In this document: piece after piece, positions 1 to 5,736 of the stretch | Layout of the letters: every line of letters begins with the position of its first letter | Numbering within the stretch: the first letter of the stretch is position 1 | Source: Isoptericola sp042668085 | Lineage (GTDB): Bacteria > Actinomycetota > Actinomycetes > Actinomycetales > Cellulomonadaceae | DNA: 7,066 nucleotides | Direction: 5' to 3' | Assembly (NCBI RefSeq): GCF_042668085.1 | Contig: NZ_JBHVBO010000203.1 | Location: 1 to 7,066 of the forward strand | Made by a program: the position numbers and the translations under genes | The notes under the pieces: model-generated | Seen by the model: only the letters and a program-made list of their open reading frames with translations | Database searches by the model: none | What the model was told of the DNA's origin: nothing

Positions 1-22
1 GGGTGCGGTGCGTCGCGCGGCC

Positions 23-778
23 TCAGCGCACGCGGTGCCCGGCCCCGGTGATCGTGGCGCGCACCAGCTCGTCCATGGAGTCGAGGAACGGCTCCTCGTC
101 CAGCAGCCGGTGGTCGACGGCCGCGACGGACAGCTCCGTGCAGCCGAGCACGACGACGGACGCGCCGCGCTCCACGAGCCGGGCCGCCACGCCGCGCAGC
201 GCGTCCGGGTCCGCCGGCCGGCCGGCCTTGACCTGGTCGTAGATCACCGCGTTGACGACGTCCTGGTCCGCCGCGTCGGGGACGACGACGTCCACCCCGT
301 GGGCGGCGAACGCGTCGTCGTACACCTTCGACGCGACCGTGCCCGCCGTGGCCAGCAGGCCGACGCGCCGCAGGCCGGGCACCCGCTCGCGCGCCGCCGC
401 GACCGTCACGTCGATGATCGAGACGAACGGCACGGTGACGGCGTCGAGCACCTGCTGGGTGAAGTAGTGCGCGGTGTTGCACGGCATGACGAGGAACTGC
501 ACGCCGAAGTCCTGCAGACGCCGCGCGTCCCGCGCGAGCACGGGCCCCGGGTCGGCGGGCGACCGGCCGAGCACGAAGTCCGTGCGGTCCGGGATGGTCG
601 CGTGGTTGAGCACGACGAGGTCCACGTGGTCCTGGTCCCGCTCGGCGTCGGTGCGCTGCACCACCCGCTGCAGGAAGTAGGCCGTGGCCAGCGGGCCGAC
701 GCCGCCGATGACGCCGACGGGTCGGTCCTCGACCGTCCCGTCGGCGCCCTCGACGACGCGCTCGCCCTCCGAGGTCAC
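23..778 (-). CDS. Aspartate/glutamate racemase family protein (likely aspartate racemase)
   Basis: This 251-residue cytosolic protein belongs to the PLP-independent Asp/Glu racemase family, which interconverts L- and D-acidic amino acids using two cysteines as acid/base. Both are visible: Cys100 in MPCNTAHYF and Cys213 in VLGCTELSV. The glycine-rich start of the first domain is VGVIGGVGPLAT at residues 21-32. GCTE rather than GCTHYP points to the aspartate-racemase branch, not MurI. I chose the GTG at 778 because it overlaps the upstream ligase stop (GTGA, 775-778) and has a GGGAGG ribosome site 4 bases away. That start gives about 20 non-conserved residues before the domain, so a later GTG is possible. 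As last visible gene of the coupled operon after two D-aspartate-ligase-like genes, it probably supplies their D-Asp or D-Glu substrate. The family call is firm; the exact substrate is inferred. The stop lies 22 bases from the window edge, so no terminator can be judged. Confidence 0.9.
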   Translation of the reverse strand: MTSEGERVVEGADGTVEDRPVGVIGGVGPLATAYFLQRVVQRTDAERDQDHVDLVVLNHATIPDRTDFVLGRSPADPGPVLARDARRLQDFGVQFLVMPCNTAHYFTQQVLDAVTVPFVSIIDVTVAAARERVPGLRRVGLLATAGTVASKVYDDAFAAHGVDVVVPDAADQDVVNAVIYDQVKAGRPADPDALRGVAARLVERGASVVVLGCTELSVAAVDHRLLDEEPFLDSMDELVRATITGAGHRVR

Positions 779-2097
779 GCGCCCTCCCGCGCGCCCTGCG
801 GCGCGGCGGGCCCCGTCCAGGCGAGCGCCCGCGACTGCGCCACCGGGTAGTGCCGGGCGTACTTGCGGAACTGGTTGAGCTGCGCCACCAGCAGGTACGC
901 GACCCGCCGCGGGTCCCACTCCTTGCGGTACCACAGCGGGTTGGACGCGCGGCGCGTCAGCTGCAGGCGGCGCGTGCGGGTCCGGGTCGCGGGGTCCGCG
1001 ACGTAGCGGCGCAGCAGGGCGCCGGGCAGCACCGTGTACAGGTGCTCGGTGGTCACCTCGCCGTCGCCGGAGAGCGGGACGTCGGGCCCGAGCACCGCGC
1101 GCGGGTCCGGGTCGAGGCCCCGCAGGTGCTCGTGCACGTAGAACTTCACGGGGTTCGCACCCGTCGACGTCACGTAGTAGTTCGAGCGGCCCAGGCGCGG
1201 GTTGAGCTCGAAGAACACGTACCGCCCGTCGCGCGGGTCGTACTTGAGGTCGAAGTTCGCGACGCCGGTCCAGCCGACGTGCTCGAGCAGGCGGCGTGCC
1301 TGCTCCACGACCTCGGTCTGGGTGCCCGTGACGATCGCGGCCGGGTTCCCGAGCGCGCCGGGCGCGTGCTCCTCGAGCAGCACATGCCCGAAGGAGGAGA
1401 ACCGCACCTTGCCCTGCGCGTCGCTGTAGCAGGTGAGGATCCGCATGCCGGAGTCGTCGCCCGGAATGTAGTCCTGCACGACGAACGAGCCGACGTAGCC
1501 GGCGTCCTTCACCCGCGCGAGCAGGTCGAGCAGCTCGGCGCGCGTGTCCACGAGGAAGACCTTCTTCTTCCCCGCGAACTCGACGTCGTGGTAGGCCGCC
1601 GTGCTGGCCGCCTTGGCGATCACGGGGAACGTCAGCCCGCTCGTGTCCGGCTCGGCGCCCGACGCGACGTCGTGCACGACCGTCGTCGGGTGCGCGAGGC
1701 CGAGCTCGGCGCACAGTGCCCCGAACTCCTCCTTGTCGGTGAGCCGCAGCAGCAGCTCCTCGCCGACATAGGGCACCAGGTAACGGTCCTCGAGACGGTC
1801 GCGGTGCTGCACCAGCATCCGCACGAGCCAGTCGGCGGAGCCCACGACGACGAGGTCGGCGTCGGTGTGCTCGTCGGCGATGCGGCGCAGGCGCGCCACG
1901 ATCGCCTCGGGGTCGTCGATCTGCGGCTCCGCGACGTGCGTGAGGATGCGCGAGTGCCGCACCAGGCCCGTGGACGCGCCGGACACGACCACGGAGCGCA
2001 CGCCGTACGCCTCGTGGAACGCCCGGGCCAGGCTGTAGGCGCCGATGTCGCCGCCCAGGACGACGGGCTGCAGCCGCCGCTGCGGGGTCTGCGTCAC
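775..2097 (-). CDS. ATP-grasp ligase, D-aspartate-ligase-like, second copy
   Basis: This 440-residue soluble protein has the ATP-grasp fold, which activates a carboxylate as acyl phosphate and joins it to an amine. From the N-terminus: PVVLGGDIGAYSLARAFHEAYGV (11-33, in the style of D-aspartate ligases), TDKEEF (120-125) with an ATP-site lysine, PVIAKAAS (158-165), YHDVEFAGKKK (169-179), QDYIPGDD (208-215), and the metal-binding NFD (Asp283) and FFELNPRLGRSNYY (Glu297, Asn299). No signal peptide or membrane segment is seen. The closest functional model I know is Asl of Enterococcus faecium, which adds D-Asp to the lysine side chain of the cell-wall precursor. I infer the same class of reaction here, with D-Asp or D-Glu and Orn or Lys. 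The GTG start is set by the GTGA overlap at 2094-2097 and an AAGGAG site 5 bases upstream. It is paralogous to the preceding gene; a different amidation or ligation is possible. Confidence 0.88.
   Translation of the reverse strand: MTQTPQRRLQPVVLGGDIGAYSLARAFHEAYGVRSVVVSGASTGLVRHSRILTHVAEPQIDDPEAIVARLRRIADEHTDADLVVVGSADWLVRMLVQHRDRLEDRYLVPYVGEELLLRLTDKEEFGALCAELGLAHPTTVVHDVASGAEPDTSGLTFPVIAKAASTAAYHDVEFAGKKKVFLVDTRAELLDLLARVKDAGYVGSFVVQDYIPGDDSGMRILTCYSDAQGKVRFSSFGHVLLEEHAPGALGNPAAIVTGTQTEVVEQARRLLEHVGWTGVANFDLKYDPRDGRYVFFELNPRLGRSNYYVTSTGANPVKFYVHEHLRGLDPDPRAVLGPDVPLSGDGEVTTEHLYTVLPGALLRRYVADPATRTRTRRLQLTRRASNPLWYRKEWDPRRVAYLLVAQLNQFRKYARHYPVAQSRALAWTGPAAPQGAREGA
783..788 (-). promoter_or_regulatory. 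Ribosome binding site of the racemase gene
   Basis: The minus strand reads GGGAGG, then GCGC, then GTG. This strong Shine-Dalgarno match, inside the last codons of the ligase gene, supports the GTG start at 778 despite the unusual N-terminal extension it creates. Confidence 0.7.
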
Positions 2098-3446
2098 GAG
2101 GTCTCCTTCGTCACGGCCGTCGCGCCGGCCGCGGTGTCGGCCGCCGTGTTGGCTGCATAGTTCCGGCGCAGCGCCTCGATCGGGTAGAACTGCCGGTACT
2201 TGCGCACGTGGTTGAGCATCGCCGTGAGCACGTACAGCCGGCGACGGGGCGACGCGTCCGCCCGGTAGCGCAGCGGGTGCACGGTACGGCCCGAGCGCTG
2301 CAGCCGCACGACGCGGGCGTGCAGCTGGGGATCCAGCACGTACGAGCGCAGCAGGCGCTTCGGCACGACGGCGTAGAGCACCTCGCGGTCCGCCGTCACC
2401 GGCTCGCGGCGCACGCCGTGCACGACGTCGTCCACCAGGGCCTCGGTCGGGTTCTGCCCGCCCGCGGTGAGGTAGTAGTTGTTCCGCCCGATGCGCGGGT
2501 TCTGCTCGAAGAACTTGAACACGCCGTCGCGCGGGTCGAGCTTGACGTCGAAGTTCGCGAACCCGCGCCACCCCGTGTGCTCGAGGATCCGCTGGGCGGC
2601 GTCGAGGATCTCGTCGATCGGCTCGACGATCATCGCCGACGGGTTGCCCCGCGCGGCCGGCGTGCGCTCCTCGAGGAGCACCTGCGCCGAGGACCGCAGC
2701 GTGACCCGCCCGCTCGAGTCGGCGTAGGCCGTGACGGACCGCATGCGCGTGTCGTCGCCCGGGATGTTCTCCTGCACGAGGAAGCGGCCGCGGAAGCCGG
2801 CCTCGCGCAGCGAGATCATCAGCCGGTCCAGCTCGGCCGGCGTCGCGATCTCGTAGATCTTCTTCTTCCCCGCGAACTGCACGTCGTGGTAGTCGGCGCT
2901 GCTCGCGGGCTTGGCGATGACCGGGAAGTCGAAGCCGACCGGCAGCGGCTCCCAGCCGGGCTCCGCCGCGCGGGCGAAGTCCTGGATCACCGTGGCCGGC
3001 GTCGGGATGCCGAGCTGGGCGCACACCTCCTGGAACTCCGCCTTGTCGGAGATCCGGTCGATGAGCGCGGCGTCGGCGAACGGCACCACGTAGCCGGCCG
3101 CCTCGAGCTCGGCCCGGTGGTGCACCAGGACGCGCACCACCCAGTCCATGTTGGTGAGGAGCACGAGGGTGCGGCCGGAGGCCGCCAGGCGGCCCGCGAC
3201 GTCCTGGAGCGCCGCGACGATCTGCTCGGGGGCGGTGCCGGACAGCTCGGTGTCGATGATCTGCGAGTGCGCGATCGGGCCCGGCTCGGCGAAGGCGACG
3301 ACGGTGGTGCGCACGCCGTAGCGCTCGTGGAACGAGCGGGCGAGGGCGTACACCCCGATGTCCGACCCGACGATGACGGGCTGGAACCCGGGCTGCGCGC
3401 CTGCGGGCGTGCCCCCGTTGCTGGTGGTGCTCACGGGTGCGCTCAT
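2094..3446 (-). CDS. ATP-grasp ligase, D-aspartate-ligase-like, first copy
   Basis: This 450-residue soluble ATP-grasp protein is a paralogue of the following gene. Landmarks: FQPVIVGSDIGVYALARSF (21-39), SDKAEF (133-138) with an ATP-site lysine, PVIAKPAS (175-182), YHDVQFAGKKK (186-196), QENIPGDD (225-232), NFD (Asp300) and FFEQNPRIGRNNYY (Glu314, Asn316; metal site). In the central block (175-243 here) I counted 39 identical residues of 69 against the second copy; the N-terminal tail, the residues after about 325 and the Ala/Thr-rich C-terminal tail diverge. The expected role is ligation of a D-acidic amino acid to the side-chain amine of Orn or Lys in the peptidoglycan precursor; this is inferred from family and neighbours. 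The ATG at 3446 overlaps the gnd stop (ATGA). Its AGGAGG site is only 1 base from ATG, so an in-frame GTG at 3434 (13 bases from the site) is an alternative start that would remove four residues. Confidence 0.88.
   Translation of the reverse strand: MSAPVSTTSNGGTPAGAQPGFQPVIVGSDIGVYALARSFHERYGVRTTVVAFAEPGPIAHSQIIDTELSGTAPEQIVAALQDVAGRLAASGRTLVLLTNMDWVVRVLVHHRAELEAAGYVVPFADAALIDRISDKAEFQEVCAQLGIPTPATVIQDFARAAEPGWEPLPVGFDFPVIAKPASSADYHDVQFAGKKKIYEIATPAELDRLMISLREAGFRGRFLVQENIPGDDTRMRSVTAYADSSGRVTLRSSAQVLLEERTPAARGNPSAMIVEPIDEILDAAQRILEHTGWRGFANFDVKLDPRDGVFKFFEQNPRIGRNNYYLTAGGQNPTEALVDDVVHGVRREPVTADREVLYAVVPKRLLRSYVLDPQLHARVVRLQRSGRTVHPLRYRADASPRRRLYVLTAMLNHVRKYRQFYPIEALRRNYAANTAADTAAGATAVTKETS
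2103..2108 (-). promoter_or_regulatory. Ribosome binding site of the second ligase gene
   Basis: The minus strand reads AAGGAG, then ACCTC, then GTG. The full-strength site lies in the final codons of the first ligase and fixes the GTG start at 2097. Confidence 0.75.
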
Positions 3447-4879
3447 GCCTCCTGCTCGGAGCGGTCGGCCGACCACTCGGTGTGGAAGGTGCCCTCGCGG
3501 TCGGTGCGGCGGTAGGTGTGGGCGCCGAAGAAGTCGCGCTGCGCCTGGATGAGCGCGGCGGGCAGCCGCTCGGCGCGCACGCCGTCGTAGTAGGCGAGGG
3601 ACGAGGAGAACGCGGGGGTCGGGACGCCGTTGAGGGCGGCCTGCGACACGACGCGACGCCAGGCGGCGAGGCCGTTGCCCACGGCGTTCGTGAAGTACTC
3701 GTCCGCGAGCAGCAGCGGCAGCGCGGCGTCGCGCTCGTACGCCTCGGTGATGCGGTTGAGGAAGCGGGCGCGGATGATGCAGCCGCCGCGCCAGATGCGG
3801 GCCATGGCGCCGCGGTCGATGTCCCAGCCGTACTCGGCGGAGGCGGCGGCGATCTGGTCGAAGCCCTGCGAGTACGCGACCACCTTCGACGCGTACAGCG
3901 CGAGGCGCACGTCCTCGATGAACGCGTCGCGGTCGGCGATCTCCCAGGTGCCCGCGTCCGCGGGCAGCGCGGCGCGGCCGGCCTCGCGCTGCGGCACGGA
4001 GCCGGACAGCGCGCGGGCGAACGTCGCCTCGGCGATGCCCGTGATCGGGACGCCCAGGTCGAGGCCGTTCTGCACCGTCCAGCGGCCGGTGCCCTTCTGC
4101 TCGGCCTGGTCGAGCACGATGTCGACGAACGCGCTGCCCGTCGCGGCGTCCACGTGCTGCAGCACGTCCGCGGTGATCTCGATGAGGAACGACTCGAGGT
4201 CGCCGGTGTTCCACTCCTCGAAGATCTTCCCGATCTCCGCGGCGGACGCGCCCAGCCCCTGCTTGAGCAGGTCGTAGGCCTCGGCGATGAGCTGCATGTC
4301 GGCGTACTCGATGCCGTTGTGCACCATCTTGACGAAGTGGCCGGCGCCGTCCGGGCCGACGTAGGTGCAGCACGGCGTGCCGTCGACCTTCGCGGAGATG
4401 TCCTCGAGGATCGGGCCGAGGCTCGCGTAGGACTCACGGGTGCCGCCCGGCATGATCGACGGGCCGTTGAGCGCGCCCTCCTCGCCGCCGGAGACGCCGG
4501 TGCCCACGAAGTGCAGGCCCTTCGCGCTGAGCGCCTGCTCGCGGCGGATCGTGTCGGGGAAGTGCGCGTTGCCGGCGTCGACGACGATGTCGCCCTCCTC
4601 CAGCAGCGGCACCAGCTCGTCGATGACCGCGTCCGTCGCGGCGCCCGCCTTGACCATGACGACGACCTTGCGGGGCCGCTCGAGGGAGGCGACGAAGTCG
4701 GCCATCGACTCGGACGGGACGAAGTCGCCCTCGTGCCCGGCGTCGGCGATCAGCGACTGGGTCTTGGCGTACGACCGGTTGTGCACCGCCACCGTGTAGC
4801 CGTGCCGCGCGAAGTTGCGGGCGAGGTTGCGGCCCATCACCGCAAGGCCGGTCACGCCGATCTGGGCACGAGCTGTCAT
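3443..4879 (-). CDS. gnd: 6-phosphogluconate dehydrogenase, decarboxylating, NADP-dependent
   Basis: This gene encodes a complete 478-residue enzyme of the oxidative pentose phosphate pathway, converting 6-phosphogluconate and NADP+ to ribulose 5-phosphate, CO2 and NADPH in the cytosol, normally as a dimer. Visible signatures: nucleotide-binding GLAVMGRNLA (11-20), the NRS triplet (34-36) expected for NADP rather than NAD preference, SGGEEGA (130-136), catalytic Lys184 and Glu191 in HFVKMVHNGIEY, KGTGRWT (262-268), and the C-terminal RDFFGAHTYRR (448-458) with Arg448 and His454, which reach into the partner's active site in this family. Length matches the usual 470-480 residue long form. The ATG at 4879 has AGGGA 4 bases upstream. 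It heads the minus-strand operon and overlaps the first ligase by four bases (ATGA). Nothing looks degraded. Function is secure; the reason for its coupling to cell-wall-type ligases is unknown. Confidence 0.98.
   Translation of the reverse strand: MTARAQIGVTGLAVMGRNLARNFARHGYTVAVHNRSYAKTQSLIADAGHEGDFVPSESMADFVASLERPRKVVVMVKAGAATDAVIDELVPLLEEGDIVVDAGNAHFPDTIRREQALSAKGLHFVGTGVSGGEEGALNGPSIMPGGTRESYASLGPILEDISAKVDGTPCCTYVGPDGAGHFVKMVHNGIEYADMQLIAEAYDLLKQGLGASAAEIGKIFEEWNTGDLESFLIEITADVLQHVDAATGSAFVDIVLDQAEQKGTGRWTVQNGLDLGVPITGIAEATFARALSGSVPQREAGRAALPADAGTWEIADRDAFIEDVRLALYASKVVAYSQGFDQIAAASAEYGWDIDRGAMARIWRGGCIIRARFLNRITEAYERDAALPLLLADEYFTNAVGNGLAAWRRVVSQAALNGVPTPAFSSSLAYYDGVRAERLPAALIQAQRDFFGAHTYRRTDREGTFHTEWSADRSEQEA
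3448..3453 (-). promoter_or_regulatory. Shine-Dalgarno site unusually close to the first ligase start
   Basis: The minus strand reads AGGAGG, then a single C, then ATG. A perfect site at 1 base is too close for normal initiation at 3446, while the in-frame GTG at 3434 is rather far at 13 bases. The likely use is to hold terminating gnd ribosomes for re-initiation at the ATGA overlap. Confidence 0.55.
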
Positions 4880-4883
4880 CGTT

Positions 4884-4888
4884 TCCCT
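4884..4888 (-). promoter_or_regulatory. Ribosome binding site of gnd
   Basis: The minus strand reads AGGGA, then AACG, then ATG. It is moderate in strength and supports the ATG at 4879 as the gnd start. Confidence 0.6.
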
Positions 4889-4970
4889 GCTTCCGTCGGT
4901 TCTCGGTTCGGGTCGGGCGGCCGGGTGGCGGCGACTGGCGCACGCGCTCCCCCGCCCGGGAGCCGGGACC

Positions 4971-4976
4971 AGCGTA
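4971..4976 (-). promoter_or_regulatory. Candidate -10 box for the gnd operon
   Basis: The minus strand carries TACGCT, a TANNNT-type -10 in an otherwise G/C-dominated divergent region (4880-5082). It would start transcription near 4964 and leave a leader of roughly 85 bases before gnd. The best -35 at normal spacing, TACACC, is poor. I see no clear operator palindrome or riboswitch in this region. Confidence 0.3.
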
Positions 4977-5069
4977 GTCGGCGCGGCGGCCGAGGTGTAC
5001 GGACCATCACGATCCGGACACGACCGGCGCCCCGGTGCGTCGTTTCACCCGACCGGCCGCGCCGCGCCG

Positions 5070-5075
5070 TACGGT
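5070..5075 (+). promoter_or_regulatory. -10 box of a probable leaderless promoter for the DUF3000 gene
   Basis: TACGGT is followed by seven bases (GGCTGGC) and then GTG at 5083, with no Shine-Dalgarno sequence before it. In actinobacteria a TANNNT box 6-7 bases ahead of a start codon is the usual layout of a leaderless transcript beginning at or next to the start codon. No convincing -35 is seen. The box argues for GTG 5083 over the in-frame GTG 5074, which overlaps it, and over ATG 5035. Confidence 0.6.
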
Positions 5076-5082
5076 GGCTGGC

Positions 5083-5736
5083 GTGACCGGCGATCGCACG
5101 GGTGACTCGAAGCGGGACCAGCAGGATCCCAGGCAGGTACCCGCCCCGTTCGCGGCCGCGCTGGCGTCCCTGCGCGAGCGGCGGCTGCGCGGCGAGGTGC
5201 ACCTGGCCGAGATCCCGGGCCCCACGCGCGTGGCCCCGTACTCGGTGGCCCTCGAGGGCGAGGTCGCGGAGCCCGGGGGCGAGGAGGTCGCCACGGGGCG
5301 GTTCGTCGTCCTGCACGACCCCGAGGGCCAGGAGACCTGGCAGGGCACCTTCCGGGTGGTGACGCTGGTGCGCGCCTCCCTCGAGCCCGAGCTCGCCGCC
5401 GACCCCCTGCTGGCCGACGTCGCGTGGACCTGGGTCACGGAGTCGCTCGGCGCGGCGGGCGTGGAGGCCCTGGCGATCGGCGGCACCGTGACGCGCGTGC
5501 TCTCGCACAGCTTCGGCGCGCTGGGCGCCACGCCCGACGCCGTGGACCTCGAGATCCGCGCGTCCTGGACGCCCACCGACACGGACCTCGGGGTCCATCT
5601 CGCCGTGTGGGGCGACCTCATGGCCACGGCCGGCGGCCTGCCCCCGCTGCCCGACGGCGTGGCCTCGCTCGCCGCGCGCTCGGGCGGCCGGGGGCACCCG
5701 CGCCCCGGGTCGCGACCGCATACCGTGGGGCCATGA
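5083..5736 (+). CDS. DUF3000 family protein of unknown function
   Basis: This 217-residue soluble protein belongs to DUF3000, a family I know only from Actinobacteria, with no established function. Recognisable blocks: PAPFAAALASLR (20-31), PGPTRVAPYSVAL (46-58), ATGRFVVLHDPEGQETWQGTFRVVTLVRASLEPE (70-103), DPLLADVAWTWVTESL (107-122), GTVTRVLSHSFG (134-145) and DLEIRASWTP (155-164). The tail after about residue 185 is low-complexity and rich in Gly, Arg and Pro. No signal peptide, membrane helix or catalytic motif is apparent. I chose GTG 5083 because of the leaderless promoter layout; the family's conserved part begins near residue 20, so a few codons either way make no difference. The stop overlaps the rnd start (ATGA, 5733-5736), and the DUF3000-RNase D order is common in actinobacteria, suggesting but not proving a link to RNA processing. 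Family call is firm; function is unknown. Confidence 0.9.
   Translation: MTGDRTGDSKRDQQDPRQVPAPFAAALASLRERRLRGEVHLAEIPGPTRVAPYSVALEGEVAEPGGEEVATGRFVVLHDPEGQETWQGTFRVVTLVRASLEPELAADPLLADVAWTWVTESLGAAGVEALAIGGTVTRVLSHSFGALGATPDAVDLEIRASWTPTDTDLGVHLAVWGDLMATAGGLPPLPDGVASLAARSGGRGHPRPGSRPHTVGP
5721..5726 (+). promoter_or_regulatory. -10 box of a probable leaderless rnd promoter inside the DUF3000 gene
   Basis: TACCGT lies in the His-Thr-Val codons near the end of the DUF3000 gene and is followed by six bases (GGGGCC) and then ATG at 5733, placing the expected transcription start on the A of the rnd start codon. Together with the 4-base ATGA overlap this suggests rnd is made both by read-through and from its own leaderless transcript. 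No clear -35 is visible. Confidence 0.55.

Noticed and set aside
23..778. Glutamate racemase MurI
   Set aside because: The second cysteine motif reads GCTEL rather than the GCTHYP of MurI, and the VGVIGGVGPLAT start fits the aspartate racemase branch better.
23..1714. Fusion of the racemase with a long N-terminal extension
   Set aside because: The extension is an out-of-frame reading of the second ligase. The GTG at 778 with its ribosome site and GTGA overlap explains the start.
775..4437. One giant minus-strand protein of about 1220 residues joining sequence upstream of the second ligase
   Set aside because: Only the part after the GTG at 2097 shows ATP-grasp motifs. The rest is an out-of-frame reading of gnd and the first ligase without stops.
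4949..4970. GC-rich CCCGGG/CCGGG inverted run upstream of gnd as an operator or attenuator
   Set aside because: Short and imperfect, of a kind common by chance at this GC content.
850..5086. Long plus-strand open frames opposite the minus-strand operon (850-2160, 2208-3515, 3437-5086)
   Set aside because: Their translations are rich in Arg, Val, His and Asp with no family motifs, and they lie antisense to genes with clear conserved motifs. Long empty frames are expected at this GC content.
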